This document shows positions 1 through 11,563 of a stretch of DNA of 64,000 nucleotides, one piece after another (within the stretch, counting starts at the first letter, position 1; each line of letters begins with the position of its first letter). Where the stretch lies: NCBI RefSeq assembly GCF_000237925.1, contig NC_031502.1:58091943-58155942 (forward strand). The letters are read 5' to 3'. This DNA comes from Schistosoma mansoni. Lineage: Eukaryota > Platyhelminthes > Trematoda > Strigeidida > Schistosomatidae. Position numbers and translations under genes: made by a program. The notes below the pieces were generated by a model. The model had not been told where the DNA came from. It did not search any database and worked only from the letters and a program-made list of their open reading frames with translations.

Positions 1-197
1 AACACAACACTACTTAAGTCTTCACAAAGGAGAAACGTGGCAGAAGTAATCATGAATAAAGATAAATAAAAAAATTTTCAGCTGAGTTTGAAAAATATTA
101 GGCACTAATTAATATTGTCATTTCTACTACCATTGTTACTACCATCATAATAAAAAGTCGCAACAATTAATGTGCCAAAATTTAAGTAGAAGAATAC

Positions 198-542
198 CTG
201 AGTTATCAGACATCATGTCCATAGTTGGTGCCTGAATTTGATCATTGTTTTGTTGTTGGAAATAATGAGATCTACAGTGAATCTCGTCTTGTTCTTCGTC
301 TGTATCATCATCTTCAATACTGTCACTATCATCGTTAGTGTCGCCCGGAATTACATTTCTCTCGGAATAGTCTGCAATGGAACTATCATCCTCATTGATC
401 TTCAAAGATTCAATATTCAATTTATTTACATTCAATTCATCCGAATCAAGAGAATGTTCAACAAAAAAATGTGGATACGTTCCATTTTCACCAGCAATTA
501 GTGAACAACCGAAACGAGGACATGCTAAGTTAACACCTGGTA
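198..542 (-). CDS. BTBD9: BTBD9-like exon 5 (acidic linker)
   Basis: 345 nt, phase 1 in and phase 1 out. Acceptor AATTATAG|TA, donor ACTCAG|GTATTC. It opens with PGVNLACPRFGCSLIAGE, resembling the PEENIATMKYGAQVVKGE segment just before the first discoidin domain. An acidic insert follows (DDSDSIEDDDTDEEQDE) and a Q/N-rich patch. Most of this exon plus about 75 bp of its 3' intron is duplicated in inverted orientation at 16352-16672. Confidence 0.8.
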
Positions 543-3500
543 CTATAATTTGAAAGTAATGTAAATTTTAAAAGGAACGCAGGAAGACATTGATGGCAAA
601 ACAAATCAATATTAAGACATAGAATGTATACTTCATTAGGTATACTAGTAAGAAATAAAGCATACGTTGAAATTGGTTTGAGAAGTACTGAACCTTTTGA
701 AACAACCGGATATATTAATCTACTGGCAATGGCCTTTGGATCTCTATTTATACTAAGTGATCAATGAGCAGCGATCCTTGTCTAGTTTTTGTTACTGATA
801 GAATCCTATCGACCGAGTTATGATGTAACCACCAGTCTAAATGATCTAATATCAAGATGTATTATGTTCCATTCTCGGTGGTAAGATGTAGTAAGATTTG
901 AACCTGGCTTCCGTGTTAGACAATGCGAATGGTCTACATGGAACATCTAGAATCTTGAGGGAACTGATGCTCTATGAAGAATTCAAACCTGGATCATATA
1001 GTGCTACAGTAGTAGACGCTACTACTAGTCTCTCTAAGCTGCGTCCAATCTCTCATTTACCGACTGTTTTTAACTGAGAAACAGAAGTATGATTCAAATT
1101 CCTATATATGTGTTGGGAGTTTGAAGTGAAAGGTATTGGGTTCGAGTGCCTGTAAGTACACCAACAGCAGGGTATAGTTACGTCCAGCTGACAAGTTCCA
1201 AATAAGACGGAACATACATCCTCGGTTTCAGTACTGGATACTACCATCCGACGATAATTTGCTTTCAACTATGAAAAGTATAATATATATTTAGTTAGTT
1301 GTCTTTCTAGAAGACTTAAATAATCATTTGCAATTGAAATTACAAATTTAGATTAATCATTTTTGTTGTATTTACTGATAATGTGAAGGGATTTTTCACT
1401 GGCTTTCATCAACCCCATCACTTGGAACGAAAAAACCAATATAATTTTTATGATAGTTTCCAGATTTGTAATGAACACAATCGATTTGTTTAAATGATCA
1501 TACAGAATGCTGATCGATAAATCACAATGTACAATGATATTATATGGTCCACTGAAAGCTGTTATTTACTCAGTCATAAGCAGCGTAGAACATGCCATAT
1601 ATATGTATAGATTCAAGTTGCCATGTCTTACCACAAGATGCAGTTATCAAAACAAATGCTAGAGTAGTAGAATTATTAATATTATCAGTTATAGTAGAAA
1701 AGATTGAGCACAGAAAGTATGATTCAAGAGAAATTAATGAACTTGTAGAACAAAAAATTATAAATCAGAGGGGGTTTTGTGGAGAATTTAGTATTTTCAT
1801 AGTTGAAATCATGGGTCAATTGAAGCTAGAACACCATGGAAAACCTGGAAGCACTGGGTTCGAATCTCGCGAGTGTGGGATCGTGGATGCGCACTGCTGA
1901 GGAGTCCCATAATAGGACAAAACGGCCGTCCAGTGCTTCCAGGTTTTCCATGGTGGTCTAGCTTCAATTGACCCAAGATTTCAACTATGAAAAAATTATA
2001 AGCTAGTTTTAAAGCTTATGGTCTAAGGAAAGAAAAAGAATGAATACATCTGAGATATTCAGAGTCATATCACGTATCTAGCTATTTGGTTATGATAACT
2101 AATTGAGTTGAATCAGGTAGTCTGCACCCTACCTGCACTCCTTATTTCAACAGTAGACTTCATCAACTGATTCCACATCTTGGTTAGGCAGTGTGTAGCT
2201 TTCTTACACTATGAGACAATATTAACGTAATTCCCAAGATGGGCTAAAATAAAAAGATGAATATAAGTGGCCAGAAAATAGTTTTTATATTAGTGAATTG
2301 GGCGGATTTATAATACACATTATTTATGAAGAAAATAAACACATAATGATAACACTAACAAGAAATATGCAAAATAACAACTTACGTAGCCATCCACGAT
2401 GAGGCATTTCAGTAGGACAGTTAGTTTGTCGGTTAATTGCATCTAATAGTTCTTCTGAGCTAACAAGTTTTGATGAACGTACCTCAGTTAATAATTCAGT
2501 AAGTGACATCAACTCAAAACGAACACATTGATGCATCATATGAGTACAACGAGACTCCTCTGAGGTAGTAGTCATACAATCGTTTGCTGATGATTGTTTA
2601 TCGTTTTCAACATCTTGATCATAAAATAAAACAAGTAGGAGTAACAATAATAATAATAAAGTAAAAGTGGTGAAAATTTAACAGTAAGAACTGTGTTCAC
2701 AAGTATTTTAGTCGGAAAACAGAGGATACTTAAAAAAAACAAAGATCGATAAGAACGAATCATCCAATTATACATAAGTTAGATGCATCGGTCACTTAAT
2801 ACTCAGTTTGTTCACAACATTGCTGTGTTTTCCCTTAGCCACTAAGTATAAAACTGAATCCTTTTTTATAAACATGACCAATTTCGAATTGATTCACGTT
2901 TCGCCCCTTAACAGAGATTTGGTATTGACGTGGCGAGGTATGGGAAGCAATAAAAAAGAATGAAAGCTATTTCATGGGACATTGTGTCGCTTAATTTAAA
3001 ATACTGAACGTACTTGAGCTTAGTTAAGTGCCTGGTTTATTCTATGAACCATAACTAACTTCAGTCAGTCACAACCCAGAACTTCGTACGTACGTATATC
3101 AGTTGGAGTTGCTATACCACATTAGCATAGAGATGAAGTTGTCGATTCGAATCCCATAGTGGTAGAAGTAGTAAGAGTATAAGCATAATTTGAAAGATTA
3201 GGGTTTGAAGGTGTTATTCAAGGAGTATAATCCAGTGAAATAAATTTGGAAAGGGAAAAAAGATAGAAACATGAAGAATTCAGAAAACTAGAATTTGGCA
3301 GAACACAAAGAGCGGATGCACCTTCGCCATTGCAAACGATTTTGAGTCATGTCATTCAAGTTCTCTAACCATCGATTGCTATCATTTCGCGAATCCCAAC
3401 CAGGTAGTCTACACCTACCAGCATGGCTCAGTCCAATTGTCAGTGACTTCATGGACTTATGTCACGTTTTGGTCTGGCCGCCCCTAGCTTTCTTCAAACC

Positions 3501-6500
3501 TACTCATACACCATAAAACATTACACGTCGGGGCAGTCGGTGGTTCGGCATACGTAACACGTGTCCCAGCCATCTCAACTGATTAAGTTTCACTACCTCA
3601 TCAGTCGATTTGCTATCCTTACCTAATACCCGTTTCCTAACAACTGCATTACTTAACCGGTGGTCCCAGGATATACGAGCAATGCTTCGAAGACACTTAT
3701 TATCTAATACTAGTAGCCTACGAATATCCTCTGCTCTCATCGGCCATGTTTCATTGCCATAAAGTAGGACGGAACGAACTGTTGCATAGTAAACCCGTCC
3801 TTTGGTTGCTAGACGGATATCTCGCCTACACCATAAATGACGCAAGTTGGCGAAAGCTAGTCGAGCCTTCTGTATCCGTGCTGAGATTTCGTCACACACC
3901 AGACCACAAGGGCTGATGAGACTCCCAAGATAAGTGAAGCGGTCGACATGCTCAACTACTTCACTCCCTATCATTAGTTCGGGTGCCGATGCAACCCAAT
4001 CCTGAAGTAACATTTTGCATTTCGAGGGGGAGAATCGCATCCCGAACATACCTGTATTGTTGCTTATAGTGGTCAAAAGACTGCATTTTGTCATCGTCTT
4101 CACCAAATAGAACTCTGTCATCGGCGAATTCTAAGTGAACAAGTGAATCTACTGGTAGAAGTTCAACTCCTCTAAATTTGGATGAGGAAAGCATTATTTC
4201 TAAAAGCACGTCTACGACAAAATTAAACAGGAGTGGAGAGAGTGGACAACCCTGACGAACACCACTTGAGGTAATCAATTCTGATGACAGTTTGCCATAA
4301 GCTCTCACTCGACTGGTAGTGTTCGAGTAAAGAGCCATCACAAGGTTTATGTACTTCTGAGGTACACCTTTCAATGACAGACACTGCCACAAAACCTCTT
4401 GGTCTACAGAGTCAAATGCTGCTTTCAAGTCAAGAAAAACTATCATTGTCGGATGCCGATAAGCATGTCTGTGCTCTAAAACCTGATGAATGGTGAATAC
4501 GTGGTTGATACAGCCACGACCAGGTCTGAAGCCAAACTGATTTTCTTGTGTTTGCATTTCCCGAGTCTTATTTGGGCGCCCGATAATTATTGAGGCTAGT
4601 ATTTTAGATGCTACTTTAGTCAAACTAATCCCTTTATGATTATCACAAGGTGATTTTGACCCCTTCTTATATATTGGGACAATCAGTGATTGTGACCAGT
4701 CACATGGGATTACGTTCAACTCCCAGATTTTAGCTAAAATATTAGTCAAACTAATCGCCAAAACTGGACCACCATATTTAAAGACCTCTGGAGCCAATCC
4801 ATCTGGACCAGCTGCTCTTCCTCGTTTAAGATTAACTATAGCTTTTTGAACCTGATTAGAGTCGGGGGATCTACTTCAATGTTTCATTCAAGTTATTTGG
4901 GAATGATGAGTAACTGTAGAGTAGCTAAAGTGCAGCTATGCTGTTCTCTAAAGTGTTCCACCCATCGTTCTAAACGTCTGGGCTGAGAGCAGATAAGAGT
5001 CTCGTCTTTTTACGAGATTGTCTCGGAAGTTAATAATGGAGGGAACAAATGGTTTACTGATGTTCGTTAGGGTTGTGAATAAGGAATCCGAAAGATTTAG
5101 GCTTGAGTCACTGGCAGAAGACGAATTCAAGTTAATACACATTTGAATCAGAAGAGGTTTTGTGGAGATTTCAGTATTTTTCAAAGTTGAAATCATGAGT
5201 CGACTGAAGCTAGACCACCATGGAAAACCTGGAAGCACTGGACGGCCGTTTCGTCCTATCGTGGGACTCCTGAGCAGTGCACATCCACGATCCCGCACTC
5301 GCGAGATTCGAACTCAGGACCTGGATTGGTTGAAGTTAGACATTAACACCGTTGGATGCCGGCTCAGTGGCCTATCGGTTAAGGGCTCTGTCTCGAGACT
5401 GTTAGGTCCTGTGTTCGAATCTCGCGAGTGCGGGATCGTGGATGCGCACTGCTAAGGAGTCCCATAATAAAACGAAACGGCCGTCCAGTGCTTCCAGGTT
5501 TCCCATGGTGGTCTAGCTTCAATCGACTCATGATTTCAACTTTGAATAATACACATTTGTTTGTATTTATCCACATTCGCAGATATAATAACGACCGCTG
5601 ATTTACCTAGACCAGGACATACAAATGACAATGAATTCCACCCCTCCCCGACAATGCCAGCAGGGAGTAGGTGGAACATTTTTAGTCTGCATGGAAATTT
5701 ATTTTTTATAATATGAACTCAGGAGATTAGGTCTCATTTATAGGGCACGTACTTCATAACTGCTCTGACGACTAGAATGGATATGTAGTATCACACAATT
5801 TCCATAATCATAAGTACTCGTTTACTGCAAAAATGGCTTTATTGATGATTAAAATTTAATATTAAATGTATTACCAAAACGTCACTTGTCTTGAATCTCA
5901 TAACATCCAGTGATTGATGAAATCTCGACATGTAAAGAAAAACGGCCCACAAATGCCCTGGTACGGCCGAGAGTGGGGAGAGTCCGCTCTCCCTCTCCAA
6001 ATGCTCTCATATGGCCACGCGAATATATAGCCTCTGACAGGGAAGTCCTACTCACTGCTTTCTCGTGGCGGGGGTGTTGTTCACAAAAGTGAGAGGACGA
6101 AAAGCGAATGTCTGGCGCTTTAACCGGGTTGGTGGATGTGGAGGATCCACCTAGGGGAGTTGGAAAACCCTGATTACAAATCAATGGTGCACATGGACTC
6201 CAGTATCCTGAAGGAACAAATGGCGTATGAACCAACGGTTGGTCACCGGCTACCATGTGACTGCATCTCCTTACGATGCTCCACTGTCTTGTGGATCAGA
6301 CATTTAGGTCAAAAGCTCCGGATGTGGCCCCCTAAGAAAACCACCTGCTTCAGTCTGGGCACCTGGGCAGTATCACAGCCCTCACACAAATCGAATGAAA
6401 TTTATGAGGCGCATATTTATCTGGTGCTTCCTTGTACCAATATACATGTGTTTAAATAAAAAAATAAAAGAGATACTACTCAGCTACCTAAAGTAGACAG

Positions 6501-9500
6501 TAGGGTTCGGACCTAGGGACTAGCGGTTGAATTACAAGTGCTTTAAATACTGGGCAATTACCTCAAGAACTATATAACATGGAATCATCTACAACTTATT
6601 AACTGATCATTGCAACCAATTCAATTACATAGTAGCTCAGATAATACTTGAAATGCTCAATTAAACCATTTGTCATTGTGGTGTTTGGTGATGGAGACTT
6701 GAAGATCCCTGAGATACCACTTATTGTCTTGGACGTTTTGGATACATCTCAAAAGACGTTAACACAACACCGAACCTAAATCAAGGTCTTTTATTAGGTT
6801 AGCTCTAATGACTACGTGTTGGTAAATATCTACACCCTTTTTTAGGAACCTTCGCTGTGTGATAACGACTTTGATATTGAAAACCTCGCCAATTAAAACT
6901 CCTATTCAGAGGATGAATTAATCTGAATATCAAACAAGGTTAACAAATGCAATACTCTTACCTCTAATTGATGGTGGTTTTTCCATGTGCAATGGCGAAC
7001 TCGATGATGATACTGTTTTGGTATTGTTTTCAGTTAAGCAACTGATGTTTGGTTCTTTCTTTTCAGTTGATAAACTATGTTGTTCAACCATATTATCACT
7101 ATCGTTATTACCATCATTATTATCAGTAGTTATTACAGGGATATTTGATAAATGTAAGGTTTGTAGTGTTCGACAGTTGGATTCTTTAGAATTTCGTAAC
7201 CATGCGCATACAGCACGAAATATTTCAATTTCAGAGGCACAGAAACTATCGCGAGATAGTAAACGTTCGACGGATGACTGGAATAATAGCAAACGATATA
7301 ATTTAGCTAATTCTAAGTCAATATAAAATAGAACTGATGACTTAATGATTGAGATATTTAATCATTGGGGTTGCGACCTCGAATTCCACTTCAGCTACTA
7401 GAAATCTGAACAGTTAACTCTTAGCACAAGACGCTTCATATGAACTCAAATGCGACCATTGAGTTATAATAAAGCTTTAGAACTTAAATGTGAATATACC
7501 AAACGTTTCTGGTGGGTGTAATACTCAGAAGGAAAACATTATATTCATGTATAAATGGTGAACCCTAATTAAAATAAATACCATGGCTGAACTTTATTAA
7601 TCAATACAAAATTCTTTAAGTCGCTCATATCATCATTTCCATGAAGTATCGAGAAGTTAGGAATACAATACTTCTTGCCTGAAAACACAACTTTCAGTGT
7701 GTATTAAGCTGTTACATCGTTTGGTCGAGTGATACTAACACTTCATGAACAATATAATATTGAAAATAGGACGTATCTATGCTATCACATAATAGTTCAG
7801 ATATGTAAGTATACACGTTAGATTGGTAAATAGAAATTACAAGTCCCTATGAGGAGGAACACCATGAAAAAAGTACAAGCGAAAAAGCCTTAGCAAAATA
7901 AAATACAAAACTGAGTGTAGCAATCTTTGCACACATTACTAAAGTTCAGGTTAACAAAACAGTTAGGGTTTTTTTGGTAAGCAAGACTGGTCAATCCACA
8001 CACTTATGGGACATTTAAGTGAAATGTATGAATTTTGTCAGACGATTGATGAAAATGAACAATTTAAGCGATCGAAATCAATCAAAATAAATGAATCCAT
8101 GATTGATTGTGATAGATTAACATGTTAATTTATTTGATATCGATGGTGATTAGTTACATAGTTGAAGTTTATTCTTAAATACTGTAGCTAAAGATATTTT
8201 GAACTAGTAAAGGTTGGACACTGTCTTTATGGCTTTGAACAGTACCCATCCAAATAAATTCTTCAGACAAATCAGAAATTCATTACAGTATAAAAAAACT
8301 GATAAGACAAGCACGAAAAATGTGTGAACAATATATAAGGACACATGCACAGACCCAATGAACTGACCTGTGATAGCCTAAGGAATCGTGGATTGTACAA
8401 AGGAGCAGGTGCAAGGCAGTCTAAAAACCGTAGGCAAGCCGTTATGAGACTATCCAGGTTATACATTATAGCCATATCGTAGATACACCATACATTCTTC
8501 ACAGAAAGAGAATGCGTTAAGTAAGTAGATATAACAGTTTCCAGACTACGGAAATTATATTGATGAGCGAGACACAGGATACTAAGGGTGAGCTGAACAC
8601 GTAAAAAAAGTTAGTTATAAGTATCTAAAATGAACTGAAGTGCTAGTAAATAATAGAAAGTAATAAAAAAGCCAACTGTATGAATAACTGAAGACTGATA
8701 TCAATCACTCTTCTAGTTTGTATGTAGCTACGACTTACTTATCCATAATGACAAAATCTTTTTTGATGTCAGATATTAGATGAAAAGCAATTTAATCAAG
8801 TATTGAAACAAACTATGAGTTATCTCAACAAAAATCCAAATTGTGCTCATATGCAAGCGAGATATGTCTTCCAACCAAAGAACGAGTTTCTTATGTTTTT
8901 GACCTAGGCGGTAGCCAATTGTTATGACTTGATCAAGGTCGTCGTTGATTCGTTATGACCTTACGAATTTAACAAGGTCGTAAGTCGCGTAATTTATCCA
9001 CCAATAGAATACGACTTCTACGACCTTCACACTGTGACAATGACGTTCGATTAGTATGAGTAATCTAGCGCCCTTATTGGTCCTTATCCGCCCAACCCGT
9101 CCACTTGAGTCCAAAACACCAATAGCAGCTGCTGTAATGCGAATCGTTTATTTCAAACATACTTTATCTATATACCAGACAGGCAGACCACACCATAAAA
9201 TAGAAAATAATATTTGTACAAAACCAGGCCAAATGAGGCTGTAAGTGTGGGAGACAATAATCAATAAAACTGAGCATAACATAGGGACAGTAAATCATAT
9301 AGTAATAATCAATAAGTCAAAAATAAGTATAGATAATTTAGTTACCGAATAGTTATACAATACGAATGATAGTCCAATAGTAGGTCCTGCAAGTTACCCG
9401 TACTTATGTCTTCGCTACTACATAACAGAGTTCACTACGGAGCAATCCGCTCCGATCTACTTTGAAGCATTTCTCGCGTATTTTAGGACCAGCCAGTAAA

Positions 9501-10754
9501 CAATGCCGGGATTAGGGATAGGGTGCCAATTAGGAGTGACAACTCGATTGAAAAGGTAGCAAACCATCAACTGAAGTGGTCGGGACATGTGTTAGTTATG
9601 CCCATTTGACAGGTTTTCTGGAGTAGAGGTAGGCTGGTAGAAAGCTAGGAGCATTCGAGCCAAATAGCATCAGTCCATGAAGTCAGTCGGACCTTTTGGT
9701 AGAGGCACACTACTTGGTTGGGGTCCGCGTGATTATCATAACTAATGGTTAGAGACTTTGAATGACATGGCTTAAAATCATTTGCGATAGCGCAGGTGCA
9801 TCTGTTCTTTGCCTTCCCTAATTTTTGGGAATCTAAATCCCTGATAAGTTTTTTTATTTTCATTAATTTACACTCCTTTCTCGAATCGTATCTCCGATTC
9901 CCAATCTTCCTTACTGCCAATGATACTGTTACTACCTTTACCATTATGGAATTTCGCCCAACAAGGTATAGCAACTTGGACCGATGTACATTGACACTAG
10001 GTTCTACGTCGACTGTCCTACTATGCTGACGTAAAATATACATATTAATTAAAATGTGCAAAGCAAACAAGCTTGGTGAGACTATGATTTGTGGACGAAC
10101 TATTCCGATATAAAATAAGAGGTTCTGGATTTTGGCGCCAAATTCACTTATCCATTTGGCTAAATAGCGTTTCGGCATTTAGCTTGTGTCAATTCGAAAT
10201 GAAAACCCTAAATCGAGTTCCTAACTCAACCATCAATTGTAAACCATAATTCTAATTCCTCACACTGGTTTGTAACGCTCATTTAGTCCTAGTAAGTAGG
10301 TGTACATTCCCAAGGTCACTAGAGTCGCCTAAAGGTCGCCCATAAATCACACACACCAATATAACTTCTTAAAATATCTATTTCATTCGAAAAGTGATTG
10401 GGTTTTTATGGCCTAAATACATGGCATTTGAGTGTACAATAGACGCAAAAATAGTTCACTACACCTCACAAACCTAAAAAAACTGTTTGACCCTGATGAT
10501 GCTCAAAGTGGACAAGGTAGACTAACATGAATTACCTTATGGTTGAGTAAACGTCTTCCTGATGATTATCAAAGAATAGGGAACTGAACCATTGTCTACC
10601 TGTCTGACTATTGAATTATTAATATCTAACCTACAGATTACAACGCAATTGTTGCGATCAGAATTAAAAAGTAGAGATTCATACGCTATCAATAATAACT
10701 TTGCGAGTAAGTACTGAGTAAAAGCGCACAATTTTATCTAGATATAGGTATGCA

Positions 10755-10802
<48 letters not shown>

Positions 10803-11267
10803 GAGACATAGACCTTATAACATATAAAGGAAACATTCTAGAGGAAAAAATCAAAGACGCAAAATGACCAAGTAAAGTAGCTTATCTGTTTTAATTTAGC
10901 AAAAATAAGAGGAATAACAAACCTTAGGTTTTGTTAATTTCATCTGACCGGTATATATGTAATTTAGGATGCTTTTGAAAGCAATCACATTAATGTCGTT
11001 TAGATAGACGACAGATGAAGACGACTCAGCAAGTCCTCCATAAAACAACGCTCTAAAGTACTCAGAGCGAGCTGCCAATATAGCTCTGTGAGCAGGGAAA
11101 CGAGTATTCTGGACAACTAGAACAACATCACTAAATGTTTCATTTCGATAGAGCTGAGAGATACACGGAATAATTTCTTTTGAGTGATTAATTTCGTACA
11201 CCAAGGGATCATCCTGTACTGCATTAGTAAATGAGACTCCAGAACGAACCAACGCTTGGTCGGACAT
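198..11267 (-). CDS. BTBD9: BTBD9-like BTB/BACK gene, five coding exons, 3' part outside window
   Basis: Minus-strand gene assembled from five exons (11267-10923, 8592-8368, 7277-6962, 2613-2386, 542-198), all with GT/AG boundaries and matching phases (0,0,1,1,1). Exon 1 gives an N-terminal BTB/POZ domain with FSDVVLVVQNTRFPAHRAIL and EYFRALFYGGLAES. Exons 2-3 give the BACK region (FLRLSQ joined to SSVERLLSRDSF). Exon 4 gives LMSLTELLTEVRSSKL, a BACK end found in BTBD9 proteins. In other animals BTBD9 has two C-terminal discoidin-like domains; those would lie beyond position 198. BTBD9 is known as a Cul3 ubiquitin-ligase adaptor; that role is inferred here. Introns hold an RTE LINE, two hammerhead SINEs and a 520-bp SINE-like repeat. 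Exons 3 and 5 carry low-complexity inserts absent from vertebrate BTBD9. The start at 11267 is the first ATG ahead of the BTB domain. Confidence 0.85.
543..1751. other. BTBD9-like intron 4, no further feature seen
   Basis: This is the intron between exons 4 and 5, 543-2385. Apart from the hammerhead SINE at 1764-1991 I recognise nothing in it. The short open frames here show no family similarity. Confidence 0.5.
1764..1991 (-). mobile_element. Hammerhead SINE copy 1 (palindromic, 12-bp target duplication)
   Basis: The 12-mer AAAAAATTATAA flanks it at 1752-1763 and 1992-2003. Plus-strand reading starts at the fixed element end (TCAGAGGGGGTTTTGTGG), runs through a tail arm, a B-box-like GGGTTCGAATCTC, a ribozyme, then the tail arm in reverse complement (CTTCCAGGTTTTCCATGG). 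The two arms pair over about 60 bp. The fixed end is on the left, so retroposition orientation is minus. Confidence 0.85.
1891..1936 (+). ncRNA. Hammerhead ribozyme motif, probably dead
   Basis: Stem I is GCACTG/CAGTGC, the core CTGAGGA is present, stem II is GTCC/GGAC, and the cleavage triplet GTC sits at 1928-1930. The conserved GAAA reads AAAA (1919-1922), so the catalytic G12 is lost. Confidence 0.8.
2386..2613 (-). CDS. BTBD9: BTBD9-like exon 4 (end of BACK)
   Basis: 228 nt, phase 1 in and phase 1 out. Acceptor GATCAAG|AT, donor CTAC|GTAAGT. It encodes CVRFELMSLTELLTEVRSSK, LVSSEELLDAINRQ and MPHRGWL, matching the PLMSLTELLNVVRPSGLL and NYRGML region of BTBD9. Confidence 0.85.
3060..5050 (-). 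mobile_element. RTE-like (SR2-type) LINE, truncated and frameshifted
   Basis: The minus strand encodes a non-LTR reverse transcriptase, 4860 down to about 3290. Visible motifs are RGRAAGPDGLAPEVFKYGG, VIPCDWSQSLIVPIYKKGS, QFGFRPGRGCINHVFT, the motif-A stretch FLDLKAAFDSVD, GVRQGCPLSPLLFNF and FADDRVLF. A frameshift near 4120 moves the thumb/C-terminal part (FTYLGSLISPCG, QLRWLGHVLRMPNHRLPRR) to another frame. The 5' end (endonuclease) is missing. It sits inside BTBD9-like intron 3 on the gene's own strand. The style matches schistosome SR2/RTE; the exact family is inferred. Confidence 0.85.
3504..4860 (-). pseudogene. Reverse transcriptase ORF remnant of the RTE-like LINE
   Basis: There are two overlapping minus-strand frames (4860-3961 and 4121-3504), the second continuing the first after a frameshift around 4080-4120. 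The active-site FADD is intact, but no single frame covers the protein and the endonuclease is absent, so it is not functional. Confidence 0.85.
5235..5280 (-). ncRNA. Hammerhead motif, core mutated
   Basis: The stems, GAAA and GTC are present on the minus strand, but the core reads CTCAGGA (G5 changed to C), which should abolish cleavage. Confidence 0.75.
5446..5491 (+). ncRNA. Hammerhead motif, core mutated
   Basis: GCACTG/CAGTGC stem I, GAAA and GTC are present. The core is CTAAGGA (G5 changed to A) and stem II is broken (AAAAC for AGGAC). Confidence 0.75.
5949..6475 (+). mobile_element. SINE-like repeat, family C, copy 1
   Basis: A roughly 520-bp repeat starting CAAATGCCCTGGTACGGCC and ending in an A-rich tail (TTTAAATAAAAAAATAAA). 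It is closely similar to 48544-49063 and, reversed, 40096-40490. There is no believable protein: the open frames differ between copies. The A-rich 3' tail, and the target duplication of the 48.5-kb copy, indicate LINE-mediated retroposition. I do not recognise a parent gene. Confidence 0.75.
6962..7277 (-). CDS. BTBD9: BTBD9-like exon 3 (BACK domain, variable insert)
   Basis: 316 nt, phase 0 in and phase 1 out. I chose the acceptor TTATTCCAG|TCATCC because it keeps phase with exon 2 and gives the right spacing to the BACK motif SSVERLLSRDSF followed by EIEIFRAVCAWLRNSKE. An upstream AG at about 7311 would break the frame. The second half (about 60 residues, N/D/S-rich) is a low-complexity insert. 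Donor AGAG|GTAAGA. Confidence 0.82.
7278..8367. other. BTBD9-like intron 2, nothing recognised
   Basis: Intron sequence between exons 2 and 3. No repeat family of this window and no coding potential was recognised. Confidence 0.5.
8368..8592 (-). CDS. BTBD9: BTBD9-like exon 2 (end of BTB, start of BACK)
   Basis: 75 codons, phase 0 at both ends. The acceptor is TGTTCAG| and the donor CACAG|GTCAGT. It begins LTLSILCLAHQYNF, which aligns with the LLDFLSLAHKYGF part of vertebrate BTBD9, continues through NVWCIYDMAIMYNLDSL and ends FLRLSQ. Confidence 0.85.
9390..10035 (+). mobile_element. RTE-like LINE 3' end fragment
   Basis: The degraded plus-strand C-terminus reads NHQLKWSGHVLVMP, then the signature stretch around 9640-9790 (GGAAAGCTAG-like, CATGAAGTCAGTCGG, GGTTAGAGACTTTGAATGAC). 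It ends with the RTE 3' tail (AGCAACTTGGACCGATGTAC near 9971). The same 3' architecture occurs at 43195-43690 and, reversed, 3060-3520. It lies in BTBD9-like intron 1. Confidence 0.7.
10075..10355 (+). mobile_element. MITE-like repeat D, copy 1
   Basis: It begins GTGAGACTATGATTTGTGG and ends in a degraded reverse complement (GGTCGCCCATAAATCACAC). The interior matches the repeat at 30169-30455. No coding potential. Confidence 0.6.
10758..10798. repeat. (TA)n microsatellite
   Basis: About 41 bp of uninterrupted TA dinucleotides in BTBD9-like intron 1. Confidence 0.95.
10923..11267 (-). CDS. BTBD9: BTBD9-like exon 1 (start codon, BTB domain)
   Basis: 115 codons from ATG at 11267 to a donor reading AAG|GTTTGT at 10922-10921, phase 0. 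It holds nearly the whole BTB fold, ending in ILNYIYTGQMKLTKPK. The reading frame runs 8 codons past the donor before a stop, as expected for intron sequence. Confidence 0.88.
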
Positions 11268-11563
11268 TTTCGTGACCTTCGAATGTATCGACTAAGTTAG
11301 AGTTACCACTTCTTTGTAACACTTCAAACCTCAAAACTAAAGCCTTGTAAAGCAGAATTAAAAACTTCTTTATTAATCTGGGTCTGGATAGTACTTTACC
11401 GGTCTTGGATACACAGAGGTGTGATTCCTGTTATACTCCTTCTAGAAAACAAAAGACTTTAGATAAGGACCTATGTGCAAGAAACAAACATAAGTACTAG
11501 GTGAATTGATAGATTAGTATGAAAATTTGTTTTGATACCCCAGAAATACACCATTGTTCCTAT

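Larger units (their letters stand above)
5146..5546 (-). mobile_element. Hammerhead SINE copy 2 (inverted dimer, 13-bp target duplication)
   Basis: TAATACACATTTG flanks it at 5133-5145 and 5547-5559. Left to right: fixed end (ATCAGAAGAGGTTTTGTGG), tail, antisense ribozyme, antisense tRNA-like part; then a sense A box (CGGCTCAGTGGCCTATCGG), a B box (GTGTTCGAATCTC), a sense ribozyme and a tail. This inverted dimer inserted as one unit. It is inside BTBD9-like intron 3. Confidence 0.88.

Noticed and set aside
3120-3180. Possible tRNA gene (GATTCGAATCCC)
   Set aside because: Only a B-box-like string; no cloverleaf arms or A box. It belongs to the 3' region of the RTE element.
5882-6256. 124-codon minus-strand frame in the family-C repeat
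   Set aside because: A similar frame exists on the minus strand of the 48.5-kb copy but with different ends and no protein similarity; the element looks non-coding.
7278-7311. Longer version of BTBD9-like exon 3 with acceptor near 7311
   Set aside because: It would enter in the wrong phase after exon 2 and add residues that do not fit the family; the acceptor at 7278-7279 fits both phase and alignment.
9645-10178. 177-codon minus-strand frame
   Set aside because: It spans an RTE 3' tail and a MITE-like repeat, with no similarity along its length.
10758-10798. CRISPR or tandem array
   Set aside because: Simple dinucleotide repeat in a eukaryotic intron; no spaced repeats anywhere in the window.
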